Part shown: piece after piece, positions 10,510-20,598 of the stretch | How the letters are laid out: each line of letters begins with the position of its first letter | Numbering within the stretch: position 1 is the first letter of the stretch | Program-made: the position numbers and the translations under genes | The notes under the pieces: model-generated | What the model was told of the DNA's origin: nothing | Database searches by the model: none | The model's input: only the letters and a program-made list of their open reading frames with translations | NCBI GenBank assembly: GCA_965219515.1 | Contig: OZ244776.1 | Span: 992,001-1,056,000 of the forward strand | Direction of reading: 5' to 3' | From: Ilyomonas sp965219515 | GTDB taxonomy: Bacteria > Bacteroidota > Bacteroidia > Chitinophagales > Chitinophagaceae | DNA: 64,000 nt

Positions 10510-11736
10510 ATGAAAATCAGCACACGATTGCAACTGTCTCTGATGATGTTTCTTGAATTTTTTATCTGGGGAAGCTGGTTTGTAACCATGGGCACTTTCC
10601 TGAGCAAGAGCTTGCTGGCAAGCGATGTGCAAAACGGTCTGGCGTATGGCACGCAGTCGTTAGGCGCCATCATCGCGCCGTTTATAGTAGGGTTGATAGC
10701 AGATAAATTCTTTGCGGCGCAACGTATTCTCGGCGTGCTGCATCTTGCCGGCGGCGTGCTCTTGTATTTACTTTCCCGCCAAACTGATTTCAACGGTTTT
10801 TATCCTTTGATTCTTTCCTATATGATTCTTTATATGCCAACGCTGGCACTGGTAAATTCAGTTGCCTTTAAGCAGTTGACCGATTCGGAAAAACAGTTTG
10901 CCACGCTTCGTGTCTGGGGAACCATCGGCTGGATTGTGGCCGGTCTTATCATAGCAGGCTTTTCGTGGGAAGCCTCAAATTCGCTGGCCGATACCTTTGC
11001 CATGGCCGCCATTGCCTCTGCCATATTGGGCGTATTCAGTTTCTTTCTGCCCGATACGCCGCCGGCTTCCAAAGGCAAAAAAGTTACGTTTGCCGATATT
11101 ATCGGTTTAGATGCATTGAGGCTTCTGAAAGACAAAAGCTTTCTGATTTTCTTTTTGGGTTCATTGTTCATTTGCATTCCGCTTGCCTTTTATTATCAGG
11201 AAGCCAATGTATTTTTAAATGAAGCGAATCTGGCAGATGCTGCCGGTAAAATGACGCTGGGACAAGTAAGTGAGTTTCTTTTTCTGGTCGCCATGCCATT
11301 GTTTTTTCGCCGGTTTGGTATCAAAACCATGTTGCTGATTGCCATGGCAGCCTGGGGTTTTCGTTATGTTTGTTTTGCGTATGGCAATGCCGATAACCTG
11401 GTTTCGCTTTTATATCTGGGTATTATTCTTCATGGCGTTTGTTATGATTTCTTTTTTGTAACGGGACAAATTTATACCGATAAAAGAGCAGGCGAAGGCA
11501 TTAAATCGGCAGCGCAGGGCATGATTACCCTTGCCACGTATGGTTTCGGCATGTTGATAGGCTTTGCCGTTGCCGGAAAAGTTACCGACGCTTATAAACT
11601 AACCGACGGCCACAATTGGCAAAGTATCTGGCTCATTCCGGCGGCCATTGCCGCTTTTGTATTTATTTTATTCCTTCTTTTCTTTAAAGATAACAGCCGG
11701 GCTGTTGTAAAACAGGAACCCGTGGCCATGGTATGA
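10510..11736 (+). CDS. MFS transporter, nucleoside:H+ symporter (NHS/NupG) type
   Basis: A 408-residue protein with about 12 hydrophobic helices. The N-terminus (LSLMMFLEFFIWGSWFVTMG) and the motif FATLRVWGTIGWIVAGL are characteristic of the nucleoside-proton symporter family. It is followed by an oxidoreductase gene 128 bp downstream on the same strand. In Bacteroidota such pairs of sugar or nucleoside carrier and Gfo/Idh enzyme are common. The exact substrate is inferred from family only. Confidence 0.82.
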   Translation: MKISTRLQLSLMMFLEFFIWGSWFVTMGTFLSKSLLASDVQNGLAYGTQSLGAIIAPFIVGLIADKFFAAQRILGVLHLAGGVLLYLLSRQTDFNGFYPLILSYMILYMPTLALVNSVAFKQLTDSEKQFATLRVWGTIGWIVAGLIIAGFSWEASNSLADTFAMAAIASAILGVFSFFLPDTPPASKGKKVTFADIIGLDALRLLKDKSFLIFFLGSLFICIPLAFYYQEANVFLNEANLADAAGKMTLGQVSEFLFLVAMPLFFRRFGIKTMLLIAMAAWGFRYVCFAYGNADNLVSLLYLGIILHGVCYDFFFVTGQIYTDKRAGEGIKSAAQGMITLATYGFGMLIGFAVAGKVTDAYKLTDGHNWQSIWLIPAAIAAFVFILFLLFFKDNSRAVVKQEPVAMV

Positions 11737-11864
11737 TCTATTATGAATTTGCGGCTGCGTTCACTTTGTTTTGTAGCATTGTACTTGGTGAAAAGTGAAA
11801 CGGCAAATGCGAAATACTTATTTGCGCATCTCACATTTAACTCAACACTATAATAATCAACAAT

Positions 11865-13055
11865 ATGAAAATAGCGATGCTTGGTTCCGGTTTTATCGGT
11901 CGTTTTTATGCCGATGCCATTATTAGCAACCGGAGTAAAGACACAATTGTAAGTGTCTATTCGCGACGCGACGAAAGCGCTCAGAAATTTGCGGTAGATT
12001 ATAAAGTGCCGCATGTTACAACCAATATGGAAGATGCCATTTCTAACCAAGAAACGGAAGTGGTTTGCATCGCTTTGCCAAATAATCTTCACGAAGAAGC
12101 CGTCATGCTTTGCTGCAAGCACAACAAAGCTGTGATCACCACAAAGCCGTTAGGCAGAAATGCGGCAGAAGCCAGACGCATGTTGGAGGAAGTTGAAAGA
12201 GCCGGTATTTTTAACGGATATCTGGAAGATCTGGTTTATACGCCTAAGTTTTTAAAGGCGATAGAAAGCGTAAAGAATGGTGCACTCGGCAGAATATTAT
12301 GGGCGAAATCCCGCGAAACGCATCCCGGTCCGCACAGCGAATGGTTCTGGAATATCGAACAGGCTGGCGGCGGCTGCATTTTAGATTTGGGCTGCCACTG
12401 CGTGGAAATTACGCGCAGTTATATTGGCAAAGACGTTAAACCGGTGGAAGTAATGTGCTGGGCAGATACGCAGGTGAAACCGATTGATGCCGAAGACCAT
12501 GCGATTGGCTTAATCAAATATGAAAACGGCGCCATTGCACAGTTTGAAGTAAGCTGGACGTTTCGCGGCGGGCTTGATCTGCGTGATGAAGTGATGGGAA
12601 CCGAAGGGACAATCTGGATCAACAGTTTTTTGCGTACCGGTTTTGAAATGTTTACCACGGGCAAAAGCGGAGATTATATTGCCGAAAAAGCAGAAAGCAA
12701 CAGCGGCTGGCTGTTCCCGGTGGGCGATGAGATCAACGAACTTGGCTACAACCACATGTTTGCCGATATGTTCAGCAGCATTGAAAAAGGAACGGAGCCA
12801 AAAGAAACATTTTACGATGGCTACGTGGTAAATGCCGTGCTGGATGCAGCTTATAAAAGTGCCAAAACCAAATTGTGGGAACCGGTGAAGCTGGACATCT
12901 GGCGTGGGCAGGAAGGGTTAAGCAAACCGAGCAATTATAGTGATTACGATGCCGAATATTTTTTAATAAAAGAAGAGATGACGCATTACGGGGCGAAAAA
13001 GCTCATTTTAAAAAATAAAAAAACCGGTAAAATCGAAGAGCGGGTTGAAGTGTAG
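11865..13055 (+). CDS. Gfo/Idh/MocA family NAD(P)-dependent oxidoreductase
   Basis: A 396-residue enzyme with an N-terminal Rossmann fold (MKIAMLGSGFIGRFYADAI). The family motif around the catalytic Lys is seen as VITTKPLGRNAAEARRM near residue 85-100, close to the EKP motif of the family but with TKP. GGCILDLGCHCVEITR lies in the C-terminal substrate domain. Members oxidise or reduce sugars, inositols or their derivatives; the substrate is not determinable. Context with the upstream MFS carrier suggests catabolism of an imported sugar-like compound. Confidence 0.88.
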   Translation: MKIAMLGSGFIGRFYADAIISNRSKDTIVSVYSRRDESAQKFAVDYKVPHVTTNMEDAISNQETEVVCIALPNNLHEEAVMLCCKHNKAVITTKPLGRNAAEARRMLEEVERAGIFNGYLEDLVYTPKFLKAIESVKNGALGRILWAKSRETHPGPHSEWFWNIEQAGGGCILDLGCHCVEITRSYIGKDVKPVEVMCWADTQVKPIDAEDHAIGLIKYENGAIAQFEVSWTFRGGLDLRDEVMGTEGTIWINSFLRTGFEMFTTGKSGDYIAEKAESNSGWLFPVGDEINELGYNHMFADMFSSIEKGTEPKETFYDGYVVNAVLDAAYKSAKTKLWEPVKLDIWRGQEGLSKPSNYSDYDAEYFLIKEEMTHYGAKKLILKNKKTGKIEERVEV

Positions 13056-13145
13056 GCGCTTACTCTGTTTCTAAGTAACCAATCAAAATTATCAATTGCA
13101 TTAATTTTTAAATGCTTTTACAATTAAGTGATTGGAAACCGTTAT

Positions 13146-13191
13146 GCACCGTCATTTTTCTCTCCAGTGCTCGGGATTGAAATGACGGTGC
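13146..13191. other. Hairpin in the 13056-13367 intergenic region
   Basis: GCACCGTCATTT at 13146 pairs perfectly with AAATGACGGTGC at 13180 across a 22-base loop. No T-run follows directly, so this is not a classical terminator, although a T-rich tract begins about 35 bases later. The rest of this 312-bp gap holds a short AT palindrome near 13198 and no gene that I can support. Confidence 0.45.
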
Positions 13192-13385
13192 AAATAGTTT
13201 AAAATTTAAACTGCTTTTTACAAAAGCTACAGGCAAAAGCTTTTTTATTTATTGCTTTTATAAACGCATGGTATCCGCAAGCTTATTTACTTATGCCATT
13301 TATAAAAGCATATTATCTTGAAGATTGACTGCCTTACTCTAACGTTACACATATATATGAACGCTCAATGTTTATGATAATCTTT

Positions 13386-14645
13386 ATGAAAACAGCTATA
13401 ATCATTTCTTTTTGCTGCTTGCTTTTTATTACTTCTTTTTCACAAAAAAATCTGAGAGAGGGATTTGTTGTTCTAAACAACAACGATACGTTAACTGGCT
13501 TTATTGATTACCGGGAGTGGTACAGAAATCCAAATAGCATTTTGTTCAGTCAATCTAAAGAATCAGGCAGGCAATGGTACAGCGGTAAAGATATAAAATG
13601 CTTTGCTGTTAATGTCGGGGAGATGTATGAGCGATTCTATGTTAGAATTAGTATGGACAGGCAATCATTAAATAATATTGACGAAAAGGATACCGCAAGT
13701 AAGACAGATACTGTTTTTTTGAAAGTATTACAAACAGGTAAAAACATCACATTGTTTTCATATTCAGATGATATAAAACGACGATTGTATATCCTGCCGG
13801 CAAATGAAACTACTCCTGTTGAATTGCAAAACAGTGAATATATATCAAACGGAAATGTAATAAACGAGATGGAATACCGATCTGTCTTATTGGATATTGC
13901 ACGGAGGTTTGTACCTGAATACGCAGACATTCAGGCTTTAATTGATAATCAAACTTTTTCCGAAAAGAATATTATGGATATCGGTTACAAAATCAATGGC
14001 ATAAATGGGGAAATTGCTATACAGAAGGAAAAAAACAAGCTGTCACGCGTTGCTTTTTTTGCAGGCATCGGCGTCAACAGAGGGCTTATTACATTTACCG
14101 GTGATAATCGTTATGCAGGCAAAACCACAGGTGCAAACTATTCACCGGTAGTAAGTGGCGGCGCAGACATTTTTGTAAACCCTGCTATTGGCAGGCTGTT
14201 TCTTAGAAGTCAATTATCTTTTTCCAGTTATAAAACAGAAGCTTATACGTTTACAAATTATTTTGAAGCAAAAGAAAATTATTACCTGAAATTCAAGCAA
14301 AAAAATATAGCCTTGCACGAACAACTGAATTATAATATTTACAACGGGTTGCATCTGAAATGGTTTGCGGGAGCCGGCGCCGGGTTCAATTTTTCTGCCT
14401 ACCCGCAAAATGAAGAGAAATTTATACGCGAAGGATTGTCTGAAACAACTATTACTACCAATGATAATTATTTATCTGTAATTAGGAAATTCTGGTTAAA
14501 TGCCGCTTTCAGATCGGGCCTTACACTATACAATTTCGATATAGCAGTGGAGTATTATCCCAAAAGTTCCATCTCGCAGTATGCCAATTTTTCGGTGTTA
14601 AATTCTTCCTTTCAGTTAAAATTAAATTATCTGTTCGGCAGGTAA
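13386..14645 (+). CDS. Exported protein with predicted outer-membrane beta-barrel C-terminus
   Basis: A 419-residue protein. MKTAIIISFCCLLFITSFSQ is a signal peptide, so the ATG at 13386 is preferred to the upstream codon at 13368. Residues 25-180 form a soluble-looking region beginning with a REGFVVLNNNDTLTGFIDYRE segment, common in Bacteroidota exported proteins of unknown function. From about residue 215 the sequence alternates hydrophobic and polar residues with Gly-rich turns (FFAGIGVNRGLITF, WFAGAGAGFNFSA) and ends in Tyr-Leu-Phe-Gly-Arg, as expected for a porin-like barrel. The function is unknown. Confidence 0.7.
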   Translation: MKTAIIISFCCLLFITSFSQKNLREGFVVLNNNDTLTGFIDYREWYRNPNSILFSQSKESGRQWYSGKDIKCFAVNVGEMYERFYVRISMDRQSLNNIDEKDTASKTDTVFLKVLQTGKNITLFSYSDDIKRRLYILPANETTPVELQNSEYISNGNVINEMEYRSVLLDIARRFVPEYADIQALIDNQTFSEKNIMDIGYKINGINGEIAIQKEKNKLSRVAFFAGIGVNRGLITFTGDNRYAGKTTGANYSPVVSGGADIFVNPAIGRLFLRSQLSFSSYKTEAYTFTNYFEAKENYYLKFKQKNIALHEQLNYNIYNGLHLKWFAGAGAGFNFSAYPQNEEKFIREGLSETTITTNDNYLSVIRKFWLNAAFRSGLTLYNFDIAVEYYPKSSISQYANFSVLNSSFQLKLNYLFGR

Positions 14646-14812
14646 TAACATGTTTTTGCTTACCTATTTCTTCTGCGGCTATATGGCTAAAAATAAGCTT
14701 CGCAAAACGCCGTTAAAAAACCATTGTTTTTATTGTAATTCATTGATGAAAAACTACTTTTACAGCTAAATATTTTTATACATCAGCTTGCTGCAAGCGT
14801 TTAATATAATTC

Positions 14813-17524
14813 ATGGAAGACAATCAGATTACGCCTCCCCAAACCAATGACAACGATCGCATTATTCAGGTAAATATCGAAGAGCAAATGAAAACATCAT
14901 ACATTGATTATTCAATGTCTGTGATTGTTGGTCGTGCGCTGCCCGATGCCCGGGATGGCTTTAAGCCCGTGCACCGCCGCGTTTTATATGCAATGAACGA
15001 ATTAGGCAATAACAGCAACAAAGCGTATAAAAAATCTGCCCGCATAGTAGGCGAAGTGATGGGAAAATATCATCCGCATGGCGATGCATCTATCTACGAT
15101 ACGCTGGTGCGTATGGCGCAGGAGTGGACAATGCGCTACATGATGGTGGACGGACAGGGAAATTTTGGAAACCAGGATGGCGACCCGCCCGCGGCTATGC
15201 GTTATACCGAAGTGCGCCTGCAGCGCGTTGCCGAAAGCATGCTGGAAGACATTGATAAAGAAACGGTTGATTTTCAGTTAAATTTTGATGATTCGTTAGA
15301 TGAGCCGACTGTTCTTCCTACGCGCGTTCCGCAATTGCTTGTGAATGGCAGCAGCGGTATTGCTGTGGGTATGGCAACCAACATGATGCCTCACAACCTG
15401 AGCGAAGTGGTTGACGGCTGTATAGCTTACATAGAGAACAAAGAAATTTCAATAGAAGAATTAATTGGTTTTGTAAAAGCACCCGATTTCCCAACCGGCG
15501 GAGTTATTTACGGAATGGAAGGTGTAAAACAAGGTTTTCTTACCGGTCGCGGCAGGGTAGTGGTTCGGGGTAAATTTAATATTGAAACAAAACCAAGCGG
15601 CAGGGAACAAATCATTATTACCGAAGTTCCTTATCAGGTAAACCGGGATACATTAACAGACAGGATTGGTCAATTGGTAAATGAAAAAATTATTGAGGGC
15701 ATCGCGCATGTAAACAACGAAAGCAATAAGCGCGAAGGAACCCGCATTGTAATAGATCTAAAACGCGATGCCGTTGCCAGCGTTGTAGGCAACCATTTAT
15801 TTAAGCATACGGAATTGCAGACAAGCTATGGCATTAATAATGTTGCCATCAGTAAGGGGCGTCCTAAGATAATGAATCTTAAAAATCTCATTGCTGAATT
15901 TGTAGATTTCCGTATGGAAGTTGTGATTCGCAGAACAGCTTTCGAACTTCGGAAAGCAAAAGAAAGAGCGCATATTTTAGAAGGTTATCTCAAAGCATTA
16001 GATCATTTAGACGAAGTGATCTCTTTAATCCGCAAAAGCCGCACGCCCGACGACGCCTTAAAAAGCCTGACTGCAAAAAGCAGGGAAGAAAACTGGTATC
16101 TGAATCCTTCAATTTTTGCCGACATTACCCAAAGTGTTTATAATCAGGAAGCCGGCTTAAGCGATGTGCAGGCAAAAGCCATTTTAGAATTGCGCCTTCA
16201 GCGTTTGACCGGGCTGGAAAGAGATAAAATTTTAGACGAGTTTAATGAACTCATGCGCACCATCGCAAAACTAACTTCGTTTTTGGGCGATGAAAATCTG
16301 CGTTTTGATATTATTAAAACTGAATTGTTAGAAATCAAAACAAAATTTGGCGATGCCCGCAAAAGCGAAATTCAATATCTGGCCGACGAAATGCGCATTG
16401 AAGATTTGATTGAAGATGAAAATGTAGTAATTACCATTTCGCATCTTGGCTACATCAAACGCACATCTGCTACTGAATACCGGCAGCAGCGCCGCGGCGG
16501 ACGAGGTGCGGTTGGAAGCAAAACAAGGCAGGAAGATTTTGTAGAACATCTTTTTGTAGCTTCTACGCATCATACCATGATGTTTTTTACGGAAAAAGGG
16601 CGCGCTTTCTGGCTTAAAGTGTATGAAATACCTGAAGGTGAGAAGCAGAGCAAAGGAAGGGCAATTCAAAATCTGATACAAATACCGCCGGACGATAAAG
16701 TAAGAGCGATTCTGGATGTAAAAAAATTAGACAATAAAGAGTTTGTTGAAAGCCATTACATCATTTTGTGTACAAAAAAAGGCATCATTAAAAAAACACC
16801 GCTGGAAGATTTTAGCCGTCCGCGCACAAACGGCGTAAATGCCATAACCATTGTGGAAGGCGATGAGTTGCTGAAAGCCAAATTAACAACCGGAAGCAAC
16901 GAAATTATGATGGCGGTACGCAGCGGTCGTGCCATTCGTTTTCCCGAAACAAAAGTTCGCCCTACAGGTCGCGGCGCCATTGGCGTTCAGGGAATTGATA
17001 CGGAAAACGGCAAAGATGAAGCGATAGGTATGATTTGTGTTAATAGAGAAGATTCGGAAAAAACGATTCTTGTTGTAAGCGAAAAAGGATTTGGGAAAAG
17101 AACACCATTATTGTCGGAAGGCGAAGATGTATATCGTATTACGAATCGTGGCGGAAAAGGTGTAAAAACCATAAATGTTACAGAAAAAACGGGAAAACTG
17201 GTTGCCATTTTAAACGTTAGCGAAAAAGAAGATCTTATCATAACCTGTAAATCGGGCATCACACTGCGAACACCTGTTGTAAATATTAAAGAAGCCGGCA
17301 GAAATACGCAGGGCGTTATACTGATTCGTTTGGATAACGGCGATGAAATTGCCGCCGTTTCGCAGATTGAAGAAGAGGAAACAATTATAGACGACATTGA
17401 AAAAGCTGAAGAAACATCTGAAGACATTCAAGATTCTGATACGGCTGAAAATAATACCGAAAATCCGGATGCTGATAACGATAATATTGATTCATCAAAT
17501 GATGTTATTGATTCATCAAATTAA
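14813..17524 (+). CDS. gyrA: DNA gyrase subunit A
   Basis: A 903-residue subunit that cuts and rejoins DNA for negative supercoiling. The N-terminus has the canonical SYIDYSMSVIVGRALPDARD segment, the catalytic Tyr lies in AAMRYTEVRL near residue 131, and the GyrA box appears as QQRRGGRGAVG near residue 558, which separates gyrase from topoisomerase IV. The C-terminal beta-pinwheel is followed by an acidic, low-complexity tail rich in Asp, Glu and Asn with a repeated IDSSN motif at the very end. The downstream TPR gene starts 23 bp after the stop. Confidence 0.97.
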   Translation: MEDNQITPPQTNDNDRIIQVNIEEQMKTSYIDYSMSVIVGRALPDARDGFKPVHRRVLYAMNELGNNSNKAYKKSARIVGEVMGKYHPHGDASIYDTLVRMAQEWTMRYMMVDGQGNFGNQDGDPPAAMRYTEVRLQRVAESMLEDIDKETVDFQLNFDDSLDEPTVLPTRVPQLLVNGSSGIAVGMATNMMPHNLSEVVDGCIAYIENKEISIEELIGFVKAPDFPTGGVIYGMEGVKQGFLTGRGRVVVRGKFNIETKPSGREQIIITEVPYQVNRDTLTDRIGQLVNEKIIEGIAHVNNESNKREGTRIVIDLKRDAVASVVGNHLFKHTELQTSYGINNVAISKGRPKIMNLKNLIAEFVDFRMEVVIRRTAFELRKAKERAHILEGYLKALDHLDEVISLIRKSRTPDDALKSLTAKSREENWYLNPSIFADITQSVYNQEAGLSDVQAKAILELRLQRLTGLERDKILDEFNELMRTIAKLTSFLGDENLRFDIIKTELLEIKTKFGDARKSEIQYLADEMRIEDLIEDENVVITISHLGYIKRTSATEYRQQRRGGRGAVGSKTRQEDFVEHLFVASTHHTMMFFTEKGRAFWLKVYEIPEGEKQSKGRAIQNLIQIPPDDKVRAILDVKKLDNKEFVESHYIILCTKKGIIKKTPLEDFSRPRTNGVNAITIVEGDELLKAKLTTGSNEIMMAVRSGRAIRFPETKVRPTGRGAIGVQGIDTENGKDEAIGMICVNREDSEKTILVVSEKGFGKRTPLLSEGEDVYRITNRGGKGVKTINVTEKTGKLVAILNVSEKEDLIITCKSGITLRTPVVNIKEAGRNTQGVILIRLDNGDEIAAVSQIEEEETIIDDIEKAEETSEDIQDSDTAENNTENPDADNDNIDSSNDVIDSSN

Positions 17525-17547
17525 ATAAACAACAAAAATTAAATGAT

Positions 17548-18843
17548 ATGAAAAAAATAATGTTATTCCTTTTGTTTGCATCGGCGGGCACACTGGCGAT
17601 GGCACAGGATTATACAAAAGTCTCTACGTTATATACGCTAAAAAAATATGAAGATGCCAAAAAGGAGCTTGATAAAATAGCGGAGTCGGATAAAGGCAAA
17701 GACAAGCCCGAAACCTATATGTGGGAGGCAGCCATAAACAGTGAATTGTATAAAGACAGTTCGCTAAGCGATAAATATCCCGATGCCGGCAATCAGGCTT
17801 ATACGGCTTTAACCACTTATGAAAACAAAGACACATCGCTGAAAGCGATGAAAGAAAGCGGTACGCTAAACAGCATTGCTTATTTATATACCAACTCGTT
17901 TAATACCGGAAAAAAGTATTTTGGAGAAAGCAATTGGCCGGAAGCCTACAAAAATTTTAAAATGGCTTCCGAAATGGGGGAATTTATCAATAAGCATGGC
18001 TTTAATTCTAACCAGTCTGCCATTGATACATTCACGGTTTTATATACCGGCTATGCAGCACAAAACGCCGGCAAACCCGAAGAAGCCGTTGTTTATTACA
18101 AGAAGCTGGCAGATTTAAAAACAGGTGGCAAAGACCTGCAGCCAATGTACCAGTATCTGCTGGATGATTTATCTAAAATGAACAAACCTGATGAGTTTAA
18201 TAAATATCTTCCGGTTGCCAAAGAACTTTATCCCGATCAGGCGGCTTTGTGGACACAAATAGAAATGGGAAATATGACCGGCGGCTCTTCCATTAATGAA
18301 CTGATGGACAAATATAAAGCCGATGCAAATAATAACCTGACCGAAGATCAATTGGTGGCTTACGCAGAAGCGCTTAACGATCCTGAAAAAATAAAAGGAT
18401 TAGACAGCACAAAGGATGTTGAAATTAAGATGTTATCTGCCGACATTTATAAAAAATTGTTTGCCGTTGCGCCAAAAGGTATTTATGCTTTCAATGCAGG
18501 TGTGCTTAATTATAACGTATTTAATATGTTAGATGATCGGTTTTATGCGCTACGCGGCGAAAGTGCTACCTTGAAAACACAGCGAACTGCCATTCAAAAA
18601 GAACAGCAGGGATATGCCGATACGGCAATTGCCTGGCTGGAAAAAGGATATGGTATTTTGAAAGAGAAATCTGACCGCGACAAAAATGAATCTAATTCAT
18701 TAAACCGGTCTGTTGATTTTCTGGCTAATTTATATCAGTGGAAAAGAGAAAGATCAAAAGGCGTTGCGCCAAAAGATTACGATAAATACGATGCTAAATT
18801 CAATCAGTTTTCCGACGAGCACGACAAGTATAAAGGAATGTAA
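17548..18843 (+). CDS. Exported tetratricopeptide-repeat protein
   Basis: A 431-residue protein with signal peptide MKKIMLFLLFASAGTLAMAQ. Helical repeats resembling TPRs follow (YTLKKYEDAKKELDKIAES and later AGKPEEAVVYYKKLADL). It begins only 23 bp after gyrA and is probably co-transcribed, although no functional link is evident. The hairpin at 18861-18898 follows the stop and likely ends the transcript. Periplasmic or outer-membrane-associated scaffold is the likely role, but this is inference. Confidence 0.75.
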   Translation: MKKIMLFLLFASAGTLAMAQDYTKVSTLYTLKKYEDAKKELDKIAESDKGKDKPETYMWEAAINSELYKDSSLSDKYPDAGNQAYTALTTYENKDTSLKAMKESGTLNSIAYLYTNSFNTGKKYFGESNWPEAYKNFKMASEMGEFINKHGFNSNQSAIDTFTVLYTGYAAQNAGKPEEAVVYYKKLADLKTGGKDLQPMYQYLLDDLSKMNKPDEFNKYLPVAKELYPDQAALWTQIEMGNMTGGSSINELMDKYKADANNNLTEDQLVAYAEALNDPEKIKGLDSTKDVEIKMLSADIYKKLFAVAPKGIYAFNAGVLNYNVFNMLDDRFYALRGESATLKTQRTAIQKEQQGYADTAIAWLEKGYGILKEKSDRDKNESNSLNRSVDFLANLYQWKRERSKGVAPKDYDKYDAKFNQFSDEHDKYKGM

Positions 18844-18860
18844 TAAACATTTTGTAAAAA

Positions 18861-18898
18861 ACAAAAAGGCAATCTGAAAAAAACGATTGTCTTTTTGT
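18861..18898 (+). terminator. Rho-independent terminator after the gyrA-TPR unit
   Basis: ACAAAAAGGCAATC and GATTGTCTTTTTGT form a 14-bp stem with a single G-U pair around an A-rich loop, followed by more T residues. It starts 18 bases after the stop codon of the TPR gene. Confidence 0.75.
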
Positions 18899-19126
18899 TT
18901 TTATGCCAATTGAGTAATGAAATCAATCTGAATTATATTATCTAAACCTAAAGTTGGTTTTCGATATTGCAATATTCAATATTCAAATAGTATTAAACAA
19001 ATATTTAATTATAAAAGAATAAAATACAACTTAACATAATATAAATTATCGGAAAAAATTATCATAATTAAAAATCCGGCTTTTAAAACCGGATTTTCAA
19101 ATTGCCTTTACAAAATTTTTTATCGC

Positions 19127-20491
19127 TTAAGCTGGAACATTTACTTCAGGTTCACTTTGCTTAACTGAAGCAGCTGGCTGCAGTGATTGATTTGTGTTTT
19201 GAACTGACTGATTAACAGGTCGTTTCCCGCTGATATCCAAGCCATTAAATATCAGGCGCAGGTTTTGATCGAAGGTGAAATATTTATAAATCCAGTTAAT
19301 AAAAATCTGAATCTTATTTTTCACACCCAGAATCAAAAACAGATGAACGCTCATCCACATAAACCAAGCTATGAAACCTCCGAAATGGAGTTTAGGCTTT
19401 GGAATGTCAACAACCGCGCGGTTTCTGCCAACCGTAGCCATGTTGCCTTTATCGTGATATTCAAATTGTTTGAGTGGTTCCCGGCTATTGTTATTTAATT
19501 TTATCAGATTTTTGGCTAATAATTTACCCTGCGATATAGCCACATTTGCCAATTGCGGATGCCCGGATGCATATTTCGGCGTTACCATGCTGGCAATATC
19601 ACCAACGGCATAAACGTTGGAAAAACCAATAACTTTATTGTAGCGGTCAACTTTTAACCGGTTGCCTTTTACAAGTAAAGAACCATCAAAACCAGTTGGA
19701 ATATTTCCTATTACGCCCGCCGCCCAAATTACCGTTTTTGTGTTAATGGTATCTCCGTTAGACAGCATTACTTTTTCGCCATCAAATTGTTTTACCATCG
19801 TATTGGTTCTTACTTCAACCCCCAGTTGCTTTAAATACTCACGGCTTTGGTCACTGCTTTTTTCGCTCATGGTACCTAATGTTTTAGGTCCGCCTTCCAG
19901 CAAATAAATTTTCATTTGAGCAAAATCCATATCAGGATAATCTTTAGGCAAAATCTTATTTCGCATTTCAGATATGGCGCCGCTAAGTTCAACACCGGTA
20001 GGACCACCACCGACAACCACGATACATAGTTGCTGCATTAGTTTTTCGCGATCATTTTTTACAAGTTCTGCATCTTCAAACATCTGTATAAGATGATGGC
20101 GCAAACGCAACGCTTCAACCGTAGATTTCATGGGAAAAGCCAGACTTTGCATTTGTTTATTGCCAAAAAAGTTGGTATCGCACCCCGTTGCCAGCACCAG
20201 CGTATCGTAATAAACATCGCCGGTATCTGTTATAACTTTGTTTTCCTCAGTCTTAATTTCTGTAACGGTAGCCAGGTGAAAATCGAAATTTTTACATTCC
20301 TGAAATACTTTTCGCAAAGGAAACGAGATATTGCTGGCATCTAAAGAGGCCGTTGCCACCTGGTAAAATAATGGCTGAAACTGATGATAATTATATTTAT
20401 CTATTAAGGTAATCTCTATGTCCTTTTTATTAACCAGCTTATGCGCAAGCTTTAAGCCTGCAAAGCCACCTCCGATAATCACAACTCTCAT
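19127..20491 (-). CDS. ndh: Type II NADH:quinone oxidoreductase (NDH-2)
   Basis: A 454-residue flavoprotein. The FAD-binding Rossmann motif is at the N-terminus (VVIIGGGFAGLKLAHKL), and the NADH-binding motif VVVGGGPTGVELSGAISE is in the middle. The conserved AVGDIA segment that contacts FAD is present. A hydrophobic segment near residue 370-390 (FGGFIAWFMWMSVHLFLILG) is typical of bacteroidotal NDH-2 and probably anchors the enzyme to the membrane. It passes electrons from NADH to quinone without pumping protons. Confidence 0.92.
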   Translation of the reverse strand: MRVVIIGGGFAGLKLAHKLVNKKDIEITLIDKYNYHQFQPLFYQVATASLDASNISFPLRKVFQECKNFDFHLATVTEIKTEENKVITDTGDVYYDTLVLATGCDTNFFGNKQMQSLAFPMKSTVEALRLRHHLIQMFEDAELVKNDREKLMQQLCIVVVGGGPTGVELSGAISEMRNKILPKDYPDMDFAQMKIYLLEGGPKTLGTMSEKSSDQSREYLKQLGVEVRTNTMVKQFDGEKVMLSNGDTINTKTVIWAAGVIGNIPTGFDGSLLVKGNRLKVDRYNKVIGFSNVYAVGDIASMVTPKYASGHPQLANVAISQGKLLAKNLIKLNNNSREPLKQFEYHDKGNMATVGRNRAVVDIPKPKLHFGGFIAWFMWMSVHLFLILGVKNKIQIFINWIYKYFTFDQNLRLIFNGLDISGKRPVNQSVQNTNQSLQPAASVKQSEPEVNVPA

Positions 20492-20598
20492 GTTGTATAA
20501 TTTTTGATTATCAGGTGAACAAAAAAGATGCTAATAAAATGCTTATCTGTTTATATGGTGTTTTAATGATGTGCAGAACATTTTTATAACAGATAATA